Shown piece after piece: positions 45,180 through 58,230 of a stretch of 64,000 bases of DNA (positions within the stretch are counted from its first letter, which is position 1; each line of letters starts with the position of its first letter). The notes under the pieces were generated by a model, which made no database searches, was not told the origin of the DNA, and saw nothing but the letters and a program-made list of their open reading frames with translations. Position numbers and translations under genes: made by a program. Source of the DNA: Morinoia aosen (lineage: Eukaryota > Arthropoda > Malacostraca > Amphipoda > Talitridae); NCBI GenBank assembly GCA_030386875.1, contig CM059571.1, positions 28,700,355 through 28,764,354 of the forward strand, in the 5' to 3' direction.

Positions 45180-48100
45180 ATAAAAAACACAGTTTGTTAA
45201 CTGTTGTTCGCACAATTGTATTCCTATAGCATTATATGTTAAATATAAATAATCATATAATTAGAAAATTTCAGTCAACATGCATTTCTAAGTGTTATGT
45301 CCTTGAGTTTAGTCTTAATTGAGCTTTTATACGTAGAACCCCACATAGACCTAAGTTCAGGAATGCACTATAACATTTCACATGCTCTCCTCACATGCCC
45401 TCACATGCTCTCCTTTTCTAACCATGAAGAGTTTGAAACAAGAACCAAGCACTGATATCACTACTGTTTATATTACTTTTTACACAAAATAAAGAATTTT
45501 TTTATAAACACAAAATAAATATTACACAGGAACAATGTAAGAAATCAAAATACTGGCATGCTACTATATCGTATTGATATTTTATTTTTAGCACAAACAA
45601 CTGTTAAGCAATGCTTAGCTTAGTTTACCATTTATTTTTGCTCATTATTAGCATTGATAAAACTAGTCTCGGTTTTTAAGGGCGACGGATGTACTGGACA
45701 CACATGTTGACTCACGTTGAGCGACGGAAGTTTGGGTTGGACGTATGAAACGAGTGATATATTAAATGGATACCATCGACTGACAGATTTTTAAGAGGGC
45801 ATTCCCGAAGTTTTACTTCTAAGGAAATTATTTTCACGCTACTAATCTATTAGTGGCTACTTCCGAGTATCGGACCACGTGTAAAATCATATGGAGTTCT
45901 ACATATATGATAGAAGCAGTGGTCCTGTAGCTCATATAGATGGATCTTGCAAGTTTTTAACTCTGCATTGATATGAAGAAGTCCTTAATTGTATTTGCTT
46001 CATTTATAGTGAACAATGCCAGTAGAAACGTTAACGTAAGGGCTACGTTAACGTTACCGGCTAGTGAATATTAATGGTTATCTTACCTCAGTAAAAACAT
46101 AAAGTTCCATGTTCATAAAGCGAATGACTAACTCGAGGGTAAAACACAGCTCTAACGAGTTCATGCCATATAATTTAAATATTTCTTACACCAAAACGCA
46201 TGGCAGACTTCTTCAGAGCACAGTTCTGCTGAATGTAATACTTGTCCCACATACTTAGCTTTATTTCGTCTCAACGATCATCGATGCATGATCCACAATC
46301 TCGAATAGTTATGAGCGGCAAATGATTGTTAAACAGCCAGAGAGTTTTTGTCGCCCTAAGACGATACTTGAAAATATGCTACAGACATAATTGACAACAC
46401 TCAACTTACAAATGAATAAAGGGAAAAGGCGGGGGTAGTGAATTCATTTGCTGACGCTGTTAGGTTTTAATCATCAAAATATTGGGTTTTATTCAATTTC
46501 GAACGAATGTGAATAATTCATATTCGGATGTTGTGTATCAATGGAATTATTATCTATAACTATAACAATCAAAAGGTTGTGATACTGAATATCTTAAATA
46601 TCGGCCCGAATAAGTTCAATAACCTAAAGGGAGCCCAACAGAAAGCTTCTAAAACATTCAAAATTTGTTTTATTTGAGAACACTTGACTTATTTGATGAC
46701 TACACTCATCGAAACGTTACTTAGTGTGGGAGAAAAGAATAGGTGATTTTGATTATTTAATTTGGCATATTATGCAATGAATTCAGAGAAAACTGCAACT
46801 CTAAGACTAGATTTAGGTTTTCATTTTCATCTCAAAATGATAGACTTGTCATTTTCTACCACATGATCAAGAGGAGACAGTTATTGATTAACGATTAGAT
46901 CCATGACAACTTGAAGAAGAAATAGTATCCAATACTCTAGTTGAATCCAATGTATGTGTTGTTAAGTCCCTTTCGAATGTTAAAAGGCATTGAGTTTCAA
47001 ACCCTTTTCAGATGAAATGGAATTGGCAAGCAACTGTCTTGAGGTCGGGTTTTGTCACAGTAAAAATAATGAATTTTCTTCTGCACCTAGCTAAATGACT
47101 GGTGAAGGCCATGTTGAGAAGAAAATAATTGTTTAAGATCTTCAAAGATCGTCATCATTCATAGTTTTATGCATGAAATTACTCAAGGCAAATTGATAGA
47201 GACCTGATAGCATCAGCATTTGTAGTTATACGAACGAATAATTTGTACATGCACTGCCTTTCAAGTTCTTTTTTGTTGTAACAACTTTATTTTGTACTGT
47301 AAGAAGTTCCTCCGTTTTAATTATTGTCAGTCGCATGCGATGGTTTAATTCAATATCGTTGACAGGAATGGGCTGCTGTTATGTATTAATGCAGCAGAAC
47401 TGGACACGGATTGAGTAATGTTCTTGCGCGAGAATCTGCACACAAATTCTTTAATTGAACAGCGAGCTTAACGCACTCGCTTAGTGTTATTTCATCGATA
47501 AATTAGAAAAACACTAATCGCAACTGGCTTTACGGCTCGAAAACGTTTACGGCTGCTGTAATCGGCTGTGTTTCTTAGCGTGGCAAATATACTCTACGTA
47601 AATTTTGATTACGAATGAACAAAATGGAAGCAAAAATTTTACGAAAATATTGAGTTCAAATGACGTTTATTCATGGCATTCGAATTATTTTCGTCACATT
47701 TTTAAAGCCATCCATCAAAAATGGAATAATGGCTTAAATTTGTCAGAAACCAATTTTAATATCTCTTACAACTGGAGCAATGTTTGTTTTGTGACTAAAC
47801 CTTTAGGATGTATTTCATTGGTTGAAGAGTAAACAGTGATGAATAACCAAATCAAATTTATTATTCCATTTATTACATAACATGAGAATAAAATGGAAAA
47901 GTGTTAAGGAAAAAAGATAGAAAAAAATATAAACAGTTTTTATCCAATTAAGATTGATTTTCAATGATGGAAACAAAAAAATTCCTATTGAACTTGCTTA
48001 TTCAACCTTGAGACGCTTGAAAAGAAATGAGACTCTGAAATGATTTTCATGCTCTGTGGTACTTGAAAAGTGCTATAGTACCTCATTTCTATCCATCCCT

Positions 48101-48577
48101 GCCCTTCCATTTCTCTTCTGCCTTTACTGTACGTGGACTGCAGAGCCTTTTTTATGAAACACGGCCTCTTAACATCCAATTTGATAACAGTGCATTCGGC
48201 CCTTACAAAATACACTTTACCACTTCAATAAAGATTTTATCGATAAACCCAGCTTTAAACGCCTATACTTTTCAGGACATCCTGATCTCTTTTGCATGAA
48301 TAACCAAATCAGTAAATGTAGTTTTTGAGGAGGAACTATACTTGACCGTGCTTTAGCATCTTACATCGGAGAGTTTTATTCTATTTGCACTCATACTCAG
48401 TTCAAAAAATATCTTGCCTTCCTGCGTGAAAACGTTAACGATTTCATTTTTTAACGCACGCTAAACTAGGGCAGAAATTTTTAGTGACTTAGATCCATCC
48501 ACACGGACCTTTTCCTTTTCATCCCCACCTTCTAAAAATGCATTAATTGGTAGGAGATCACAACATTTATATGCGTT
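45180..48577. other. No recognisable gene
   Basis: A 3.4-kb AT-rich stretch with only short, overlapping frames (47605-47832; 47985-48299 on both strands) and no repeat or motif I can defend. Confidence 0.45.
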
Positions 48578-49030
48578 CCCAATTGAAAATTATCGCCCTT
48601 TTCAGGTAGTAAATTAGTCGTAAAAGGTCGAAAACGGCCCAAAAGGGCCAAAAATCACGACTTCAAACCGACTCCTACCTATACTTGGCCTATTAGGGCT
48701 TGAAAAGGGCTCTTCATTCAACTGGCCTTTTATAGGTCTAGTCAATGGCTGTTTGCGGGCTCATTCGGGTCGATTAAAGTCGTTTTCAAGCCTTTTCGAC
48801 GACCTCTATTTGGACGCGTAATAGATTGTAAAAAGACTCGTAATTGTAAATGTTGTACAAGTCGTATTACTTCAGTAAATGTAAAGAACTAAATGAATTT
48901 CAACTAACCTAACTTAGATAAGTTAGATTAGGTAAGGGTGGCCAAAGTTAGTTTCGATTAGTTTCATCAATTAATTATTACTATAAATTTCGGTTTAGTA
49001 GTTAAAAAAATATTATGCTCATGTAGATAT

Positions 49031-49120
49031 CCAGAGCTGGTCATAGATACTTCAAAATGTATCTAGATACTAGATACTTCTCCAAAAGTATCTAGATACT
49101 AGATAATTTTCTTTTAATTC
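49031..49120. repeat. hAT-type MITE scrap with AGATACT palindromes
   Basis: CAGAGCTGGTCATAGATACTT followed by repeated GTATCTAGATACTAGATA. A CAGAGCTGG start and ATCTAGATAC repeats are common in invertebrate hAT MITEs. Only one end is present. Confidence 0.4.
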
Positions 49121-49560
49121 TCTCTGTCTCACTACTTCATCGCTGAGCATTCAACTTGTAGTGCTTTACCCTAGTTACCCCTCAAACCTCGATTCTAGTC
49201 TTTCTATGTTTAGTAATCTTAATATATCTCAATGTAAATTTATTTAAGGAAATGTTCCCACTTCTCCGCCACGTATTACCGATACCTAAAGCCGGAGAAG
49301 TGTAAAAGTAAGGCCGCAGCTTCACTCGCCTCAAATCGGAACTCACTAGGCGAAGCAGCCACAAGACCCGGCCTTACAAACGCTCTATATCGTATAGAAA
49401 ATCTAATGTTGGAGCGATCTGATCTGCTCCATTATGCCACTGTTGTAAATCAATACTCAGTAATTTTCATATTTATTTCGTTAATGAATAAAATTATTAA
49501 TTTTTATTGGTATAATGTTTCAATTTGGGACTTTTGATTCCATATGTCTTTTTGTTTTTA

Positions 49561-49760
49561 AGGCCGGGCGTAAGGAAGCCCAAAAGGGCCGGTATTAGCC
49601 TTGATCAAGCAGTAAGGAAGCCCAAAAGGGCCGGTATTAGCCTTGATCAAGCAGTAAGGAAGCCCAAAAAGGCCAGGACGAGACTCGACCAAGCAATGGA
49701 AAAGCCAAAAATGGTCGTGAATAGCCTCGTTCAAGTAGTAGAGAAGCCCAAAATGGCCGT
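49561..49760 (+). repeat. 42-bp minisatellite encoding a 14-residue repeat
   Basis: Unit GCAGTAAGGAAGCCCAAAAG plus GGCCGGTATTAGCCTTGATC and AA. Two near-perfect and two to three diverged copies. Because 42 is divisible by three, one frame stays open (49525-49839) and reads VRKPKRAGISLDQA repeats. Nothing else suggests a protein. Confidence 0.7.
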
Positions 49761-49919
49761 TGCATTAGCCGTTTCGATGCCCAGAAATAGCCGTTTAAAT
49801 GGGCTAAAAATACTAGACATTTGCTCCGAAAAAGGCTAATTTACTGCTCGAAAACGACTAAACTCTTGGCTTATAAGTGCCTGAAAACGATCTGTAAAAG
49901 GCTCAGAATTTCAATTGGG

Positions 49920-50724
49920 TTGTCATGTCTAATGTATTAATGTTTCTTCCTAGTATTTGCGTTATTTCAATGCTTCCTTTCTTACTAATACCTCATTTTC
50001 CCCTATTTTTGAGTTATGGTTGCAGCGTGCACGTACCTACTTTACACCAGATGTTGAGCTCTTTAACTACCTTCGGTGCGATATAGTTTAAATAAATGAA
50101 GCGGTAGCAAACCTATGTTACTACTACTACTACTACTATTATTAATACTACTACTACTACTACTACTACCACTACTGAGCTCTTAACTAATGTTGTCATA
50201 AAAGGCTGAGAGTGTCACGAGACCTCATTTTCAGAAGCTTATAAGACTTCGTTCGTAATTATGACAAGTTCAATATTATTAAACCATAAACATAAAATGA
50301 CCTATTCATTCTACGACATGAAAAACCAAAAGTTACGTTAACAAGTTTTACTTTCGAATATGTGAGTGAAGTGGAATGATGTGTTTTTAGTTATGCCCAG
50401 CTTGTTTTGAGGGTGGGAACTAAGTTATAAATATGTTATAGATGCGTCTAACCCAGTCCGAGTTTTATCACCGGCGTGACGGTAATTATCATAGGTTTTT
50501 ATCGTTTATTGAAGTATTGCGACGGTATATATATATTACCGGTGATCAACGGTTATTTTAGACGCTAAAAATACCCACCGACAATGATGATCGTTATTTA
50601 CCGTCGATTTCTGACTGTCATTCCTACCGTAGAAATACGGCGGTAAAACTACGGTTGTTTATCAGACTATACTTAATAATTTGAAATTAACGGCAATGAT
50701 AGATAGCCCATGATAGCCCATAGA
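49920..50724. other. Non-coding, with an ACT microsatellite
   Basis: Holds the microsatellite at about 50118-50176. At 50440-50680 there are many ACGGTAAT/ACCGTCG words in both orientations that could be a degraded palindromic repeat. Confidence 0.4.
50118..50176. repeat. (ACT)n microsatellite
   Basis: Interrupted ACT/ATT run of about 19 units. Confidence 0.85.
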
Positions 50725-50930
50725 AGTTGAATTTGAGGTTTTTCAAATTGGACTTGAGATTTTTCTTATTGAACTTGAGGTTTTTCATATTGAATTTGAG
50801 GTTTTTCATATTGAACTTGAGGTTTTTTAAATTGAACTTGAGGTTTTTTAAACTGAACATGAGGTTTTCAAATTGAACTTGAGCTGTTTTAAAGTGAACT
50901 TGAGCTTTTTCATATTAAAGTTAAAAAGCT
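50725..50930. repeat. 21-22-bp tandem repeat
   Basis: About nine units of ATTGAACTTGAGGTTTTTCA with substitutions. No reading frame of interest. Confidence 0.8.
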
Positions 50931-51786
50931 GTAGTTCTTGAAAAACTGAATGCAGTTCACTGATATGTAAATAAAATAATGTTTGAATATTCATATAAAT
51001 GATTTGTGCTCTTATATAGAAATGAAAAGTTTGATCTTTATAATTTCCAACTGGTTTTATCCTCTATGCGCAGTATGATTTAAATAGCCGAAGATAAAGC
51101 GGTTTCAACTTCATCGAAAAGCTCTAATGAAAAACTGTACCTCGAGTGGGATGAAAAGCAGTTAACAAGAAGATTTTATTCCTGCATGGGCCTGATAGGA
51201 AGCTTCTGATAAAATATTTTTCGAAGCATCCGCTCTTTTTCGTAAGGCTTTTCATTGATAAGCTCCCCTGCCTAAAGAAAACCAATTCACTGATATAATT
51301 CAAATGGAATTTGTCCAGACCGCTCTTTCGGTGAATTAATTATAAGTACAAGCGTGTGCTTTCTTTCTCAAAGAGTCTTCGCAAGAAAGAGCTGAAAATT
51401 AAATTTCAATAAGCATATTTTAAACTTCATTTTTGGCCGCACGAAAGCAGAAGTAAATACATAATTGTCTCCCTTATCTCAGGCATATAAAATAAAAAAA
51501 CCAAGATGCAGATTGAATTCCAGCCAGAATTTGACCTCTCATGGCTGATTTATTTGACAGAATGTTGCTAAACTCCTATGTAAACACACTTTTTTTAGTC
51601 ACGTATTAAGGGTTTTTATCAGAAAGCATGGGAGACTTTGGCTGTTCATTTACTTAAGTATCAGTAGTAACACGAGCAGAACTTCCTTAAAATAGAAAGG
51701 TTTCCAGGTGAGGTGGCCGGTGAGACACCCGCGTTGGCGTGATTGACGGCGGGTCGGGGTATTCAGAATGAAAACACCGCCGAGTG
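50931..51786. other. No recognisable gene
   Basis: AT-rich, with a GC-rich patch near 51710-51780 just before the maT element. Nothing supported. Confidence 0.4.
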
Positions 51787-51788
51787 TA

Positions 51789-53083
51789 CAGGGTAGGGAA
51801 AGTCCCCGACTCTTTAGAATTTGAAATATAAGCTACTAATATTTGTTTTTAATAAAAAATTACTCCTAATGTTTTGCTTTTACGTTTCAGAAGGAATTTA
51901 TGGTTAAAACCTTCTGTGGTCTCCGGAAAATGAGCAAACGCTAAGCCGTTACTGCTCTGCTTTGCTCAGGGGTATCAAACTCAACAATCAATCATTAAGT
52001 AGTTAAATAATGCTAAATATACTGTTCATTATAGCTTAGCCAGACTTGGGGGAATTGTCAGTGCTAAGGATCGTCCCAAAAGCAGGCGTTCTCGTACAGC
52101 TCATACAAAAAAGCACATCAAAGCGGTGCGAGAAAGGGTTCGGAGAAATTCAAAACGATCGGTGAAAAAAATAGCGAGAGAGATGAGTATGTCTACAAAA
52201 TCAATAAAAACGATCGTGAAAACTGACCTCGGGCTTTCCCCTCTCAAGATGAATAAGCGTCGGCTTTTGACAGAGCTCCAGAAAAAGAAAAGAGCCAAAA
52301 GAGCGCAGTTTCTTGTGAACTACCTGAAGGATGGTACGCAGTGTGGAGAGATTGCCATTTAAATTCAGATGAAAAGATGCACATGTGCACCGTGGAAGGG
52401 AGGCTCAATCCTCAGAACGACAGAGTGCTGGCACGACAGGCTACAGACATCCCTGAAGCAAATAAAATAGTCAATCGTCGACAAAAGCCCGTTTCTGCAA
52501 TAGTTTAGGGGGGGTTGTCTCCAAAGCTTGGCAATGACCTCTGATTTTCGTTGAAAAAGGCCCTTAAGTGAACTAATTTTTGTACATTGATGGTAACTCG
52601 ATTCCAGCTTATCAAGCGATAAAGACAATTCAAAGAAGAGATGTTCACCTTTCAACAATATAGTGCTCCCTCACACACATGTATCAGAACCCAAGCGTTG
52701 TGTCAAGATAATTTTCCAAATTTTTGGAGAAAAGGAATGGAACCATCAGTTTCTCCTGATTTGAACCTACTGGACTTCAGTGTTTGGTCAATGTTGGAGA
52801 CAGAAGTTTGTGCATCATCCTACGCCAATGTCAACCATTCGAAGTTGGCCCTATAAAGGGCATCGGACAAAATGCCGCATCAGAAACTGCGTTTCTCGGT
52901 GGAAAGTTTCAGAGAAAGACTTTAAAAGGTAATAAAAGAAAGAAGAGGGCTCATCGAAAAGTGAACTTCTGTTTGTCTCCATGATAGTTTGTAAATTAAT
53001 GTGAGGACGATTTCGTTTCATTACACTATCCTACAGTAGATGTATTATCAATTAACTTAGTCCGGAACTTTTTACTTACCCTG
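51789..53083 (+). mobile_element. maT-like mariner element (DD37D type), inactive
   Basis: 1295 bp between TA dinucleotides (51787-51788 and 53084-53085). The ends are inverted: CAGGGTAGGGAAAGTCCCCG at the left and the complement of CAGGGTAAGTAAAAAGTTCC at the right. The length is typical of a full mariner. It contains one decayed transposase on the plus strand. Confidence 0.75.
52036..52985 (+). pseudogene. maT-like transposase, catalytic Asp changed to Tyr
   Basis: Cut-and-paste transposase. The first frame, 52036-52362, holds the helix-turn-helix part (VRERVRRNSKRSVKKIAREM, SPLKMNKRRLLTEL) and ends just before the first catalytic Asp, which is in the next frame as SDEKMH. Then come NPQNDRVLARQ and, after more breaks, 52641-52856 with FTFQQYSAPSHT. 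Here the second catalytic residue, normally QQDSAPSHT, is Tyr (52659-52661). SPDLNLLDFSVWSMLETEV contains the third Asp, 37 residues later, which gives the DD37D (maT) spacing. The frameshifts and the D-to-Y change make it inactive. Confidence 0.75.
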
Positions 53084-53085
53084 TA

Positions 53086-55027
53086 TATCAAAACTAAGAG
53101 AAAAACAATGGATTGGAACAGCTGTAGCAGACAGAAGGTAGAACTTGTGGCGTAGGCTAAATGGACAGGATTGCGTTCGTGGAGCTGAAACTGTCATGAC
53201 CACATCATCACGGCCGCTCTTCATACGATGCTAGAAAATGAATCTATCAAATAAATATATGAAACCAGTCTTCACGTCGGAATTGTACAGAATTCTTTCT
53301 TCGGTCTTCATCTGCGCCATTGCCTGCTCTTCTATCCCCCACCACTATCACACATGCAGTTACCACGACTTCGTTTTATAAATTTTTAAATCGAATAGTC
53401 TTCACCTGAACCATGAAAATTCTTCTTGTACTTCATTTGTTTCAATATAGTGTTGAGTATTTTGCCATAATTAATTTCTAGATTAACTAAGCAATATGGA
53501 ATTTCGGTATAACTTTCATCAGATCCCATTTACAGTCCTCCTTTGATGGCAAAAACAGCATCTGTTGTAAGTTATCACATTGCGATCCATGGTTGCGTTT
53601 GGCCAACAACTGAATATCTCTCAAATTTCGCCTAGTGTCCTATCAAGGAAATTTCAGATAACAACACCCATATCAATCTTCACTAACATTTTCTTCTTTT
53701 GAGAATGAATTAATGTAACGTAGAACAATATGAAGAATAATAATACAAATGAATTCATAAAAAGAAGAATAATACTCGGATAGAAGAAGGGATTATGACA
53801 TGCTAGATAAACTAAAATGAAACTACGTTATGCAAATGGTGAGTATCTTGAAATCTAGTGCAAAAATTTATCCTTCAACTCTTACAGTAGTTTAACTTAT
53901 GGGATTACAACCACTTACACTCTATTATATCACTGTATTTTATATTGTTGTATTTACTATTGCATAGGCTTAATTGTTTGGCCTACATCAGGCCATGCTC
54001 ATGCTTACGGCCAAAATCTATTTTATTCTAAATCCGATTAAAAGGGCAAGCACTAATTATTTTTATAGTGTCTGGAACACAAGTCAATTGAGCAACACTG
54101 TCACTAATTTATGCATGTAATACGATAGAGACCTGTCAGCAGTCAAATTATTCCAGCAGGTATCAAAACCACGTACAAATGAAATTGAAATGAATTAATT
54201 ATTTTTTGATTGTAAAGTAGAATTGTAAATCAAATCAACGAGAAGAAATGAGTTAATAATGATGTTTCGGAGCGTGCCCGTGATGCTAGCACTCTTTAGA
54301 GTCTTCTCTCAGCTTTCAATTTTTGGTTGAATAATTCGGTGATCTTGAATAATTATTGAGATATCGATTAGAGGTTCGGAGTGAACAGCAAGAACTAATT
54401 ATTTTGTGGACCTTAAAGACTACCAACTGGAGCTCATAAATCGTTCCATGAGCTTAGAGCACGGGTTTGCGCGTTGAGCACCTGGTAAAATTTGAGCATA
54501 GCTGGACGGTTTTTCCTTGATTCGCTTTATTAGGATATCATGATTATCATCTATTAGTAATTGGGAATAAATCGTTACAAATTTTCATCAGGTATGCGCC
54601 AGAGTTCATGAAACCTTCCTCACCCTGCAATGATCTGTAGAAGATCACTTTTTGAAATGATTTCAGATATACATGAATTCAGATATACATGAAATTTCCT
54701 GAATGATGCAGATCAATCATTCAGCAACACACTTAACATCCCTACGTTAATATGAAGTTGAGCACGCAGTATTATTGAGAAAAGCTTATTTCATCGATTT
54801 GCAAAGAGTGTGTGAGCATTTTGAATGAGTTAAGATGAACAGAACTTGAGGCTGTTCAATACATCAGTTAATATTACAATAATACCTTGAATGCAATTTT
54901 GGTATTAATTTCATCAGCTACAACTTCTAAAAATGTAACTTTTATTCGAGGGAGTTTGAGGTATTGAAGCGCCAGAAATGAATAACTTCGAAACTTCTGC
55001 AACTGCCACTGCAAAACATTCTTGGTT
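53086..55027. other. No recognisable gene
   Basis: AT-rich non-coding sequence with no frame of note. Confidence 0.45.
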
Positions 55028-55149
55028 TACTCAGTCGAGCTTTTTCGCAGCCTGCATACATGTTTTTCGCCGCCTTAGCGATTAAAGTTAGTAAATCGCT
55101 CAGGTGGCGAAAAACATACATGAAGGCGACGAAAAAGTTAGACTGGGTA
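55028..55149. mobile_element. Palindromic MITE, family 3 copy 2
   Basis: 122 bp, TACTCAGTCGAGC at the left and GTTAGACTGGGTA at the right. Arms are GCAGCCTGCATACATGTTTT and its near complement. Same family as 24766-24879. Confidence 0.65.
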
Positions 55150-57837
55150 TTGATAGCTCTGAAGACTAGCTTTGGCAGCATGTCCTAAATTATCTTTGGT
55201 AATAAGTGTTCATTTCTCGAATCCACCGTAAGTAAAAACGTAAGTAGTGATCTACTTACATCAATACAATGGTTGATAGAGCAAAGTTCTTCTCTTTCAT
55301 CAGTTTACGGGTATCGTCGGTGAGTTCCTTAATTGATGCTCAACTCATCAAGGAAAAGGAAATTATCAGTATTATTCACTCAACTTGAGTGAGTTCTTTA
55401 TGTAATTTTTGCACCATTTTAAGTTTAGAAAGCCAGTTGATTACTGTTAATAATTTTGTGTTCTACATCGAAGCTATTTTAGCACTAAAAACATTCGCTG
55501 TTGTGCTTCGTCTATGACAGATTAAAATATGATATTTGTTGTAAAATTCATGATTGTATACCAGACTTAAAGTCTGGTAGCTTAATTAATCTTGAGTGTT
55601 ACTTTAATTACTTTTTCACTGTCAATCAAGTGAACGCACCCTGACTTTTTCTGGAGTACCACCACTCGATTGCAAAAACAATCGCTGCCAAAATGATAAT
55701 TTATTTTACAGTACAAACATGGTTTTTATCACTTCTATGCTTATTTTCAAGTCGTTTGATTGAATTACAATATAAACCCGTATTGCAGCATCCATATATT
55801 GCACCTTTTCTAATTCATGCCAACCTGGAAAAGCTGACGAGAATCTAGGTCATGTGAGGTAGGCTGCATTTCTCAGAGCACACACGGCCCGCTCTGAACT
55901 GAGATTCAAATAAAAGTTACGGACGCTAGGAAAGCCTGCGTGAGTGATTGAGCTCCAAGAGAAACAATTTCCCGATATCGGAAACTGAAAAGAAAACATA
56001 ACCAAATCTGCGCGGCAGTTTGGTCGCAGATTTTGAGGTTGTTCATTGTGTTGACTTTGCGCCTAGGCTCTCAGAGGCGAGGCTAAGCGAATGAAAAATA
56101 AAGTTTGAATAAATGCGTGGCTCTGCTGACGGCATTACAATGAGCTTTTCTTACTTTTATTGTCAGGAAACTTCTTAACACTTATAAACTTACTACTGTG
56201 CACAGCCTATCAAAAATAACGGGGTTCAATACCTATCATGAACAAAATTTTGAGATATGGATGACATACAAATATGTATATCCATCCTAACAGTACACGT
56301 GATAAAAAATACTCTTCTATTTGTGCACTGGTGGAACTCGTATCACAGATACGGTCATTATAATTATCATTATGAGAGCGACAGAGAAATGGAAGAAGCG
56401 GACACCAAACAAATATATAAATAAATATATAAATAAACACACAACGGGTATTATTAGGTTAGATTAACTTATTAAAAGCCTTTTCGTTTGGAAAAAATTT
56501 GCACTCAATAAAAGAAGTTTTCATAGTACTGCACGGTTTATTGACACTACAACTGGACAACTGCTCTAACTTGCTCTTAATTAACAACTCTGAATCCTGA
56601 TGAAGTTAAATCAGTATTTTACTTGTCATAATCATCCTCAAAGTTTTGGAAGTTGTTCGAGTTTACCGTAACCTTACAGATCGCCGCCAAGATTTTCAAA
56701 AATATTCATGAATAAGAAGCACCCTTGAAATAAATAGATATTAATTGCCTTCTTCCGTTCTGTGAAATAATTTTGCAACGGATTTTTTCGTCTGGTTCTT
56801 TCTGATCGTTCGTGTTAGTACTGTTCAGCTCACGGCTGCGCAAGCAAAACACGTCGTGCAAACTCGATCCCCTAATTTCTCTTCTTAAGATATGCTAAGT
56901 AATAAATCTTGTATTAAAGATCCTGGAGATGTGTGAAACATGCCCCTGAAAGCTGGAAGATAACAAGCATGTATATCAGAGCGAGGCTGTACAAACACGA
57001 TAGTAATCCTGAAAAAATAATTGGTTATATTCATGACAGTTGCTGTAAAATGGATAAACTGGTGAAAATTCATGACGTATATGAACCAGTGCTGTGTAAA
57101 AATATTCAGAGGTAATTATGGTTAAAGTCATCTACTTGGTATGGATTTTATTGTTTAACTAATGGCTTCGTTCCCAATTTTGAAACGAACAGAAGCATAT
57201 TCAAGTGATACAGGATGACCGGCGTTTTCCTGAAAATACTGTGGATAAGATTAGGACTGTTGCAATCAGGATTGACTTAAAAAAACACAAAAAACACTCA
57301 AAGAACACGTAGAAAAATGAAAAATACCTCTCTTGTGTTTATTTTAAATTTAATCGCATGTGAATGTACAAACCTGTAAGAAAGGCAAAATGAAGGTTTT
57401 ATTGTTTTCCTTTTATTGGCTCCATTAACATATTGGTTCTAATTTGAACCTTAATTACTTCCTATGGCTTGTACAACACAATATGTACCATCATGTGGAC
57501 GTCTCTGCTGTCAGTGGGAGGTCTTAAAGGCATTGTCTTAGAGATCAACATTTGGCCTCATATGCTTGAATATTTTAAAAAGCTTTTGAGCTTTCCCTGC
57601 CCTAAACCTATGCCAAGCATCGTCACAGACAGTGCCAACTGGCGGTATGGTCTGACAGTTTGTACAGGTGTGGCCAATGATTTTAGGAAAAGCGAGTATT
57701 TCTATTTTTTCGTAAGCCCAAGGTACAGTATTGCGTAGTTTTTAATTGGTTGCTTTCGGAAAATATTATAAAGAATAAATAAAAGCATGAATTTCTCACA
57801 AACAATTTTTACTAACCAGCAAAACTAAAAAGTAATT
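55150..57837. other. No recognisable gene
   Basis: AT-rich. Frames at 56210-56440, 56885-57115 and 57469-57738 have no motif. No repeat structure was noticed. Confidence 0.45.
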
Positions 57838-58230
57838 ATTCCCAACATTTGCAATGTTGACCACGCTTCTTCAAAACTGTTTTGATTCGCTTTGGCAAAT
57901 TGACATGTTGTTTACTAATTTTTCAATTACATTATGATCAAAAGACCTCCACTCTTCTTCAATTAAGGCTCCAAGTTGCGCTAAATTGGTTGGCCTCTTC
58001 TCGTTCACTCGACTTTTGATGATCGACCCTAAATTTTCGATTGGATTCAGATCAGCCGAATTTCCAGGTCTAGGACCTAAATTCTCCACTCTATTGTCAT
58101 CAAGGAATTTTTAACCACTCTTGCATTATGACAGAGAGCGTCATCATGTTGGTAAACGAACTCTTTATAGGTAAACTGATCAGCTATCTTTGGAATGAGA
58201 TGATCTTTTAAGACTTTCAGGTACCAGGCC
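57838..58230 (-). pseudogene. Tc1-like transposase, C-terminal part
   Basis: The minus strand reads LKVLKDHLIPKIADQF, then FVYQHDDALCHNARVVK with the second catalytic Asp, a frameshift, and PRPGNSADLNPIENLGSIIK with the catalytic Glu (DD34E type). It ends KRIKTVLKKRGQH at about 57838. Its N-terminal continuation lies at 60957-61070, because a hAT-like element inserted between. Confidence 0.75.

Larger units (their letters stand above)
48578..49919. mobile_element. TIR-bounded element with GGCC/AAAGGG words and internal minisatellite
   Basis: The ends are inverted: CCCAATTGAAAATTATCGCC at the left and GGCTCAGAATTTCAATTGGG at the right, 1342 bp apart. Both end regions are full of AAAGGGC and GGCC words. 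The middle has an unrelated hAT-like scrap (49031) and a GC-richer block at 49240-49380. No transposase and no obvious target duplication. Confidence 0.45.

Noticed and set aside
49182-49364. Possible solo LTR around a GC-rich block with TG/CA ends
   Set aside because: No target duplication and no second copy in the window; left as part of the TIR-bounded element.
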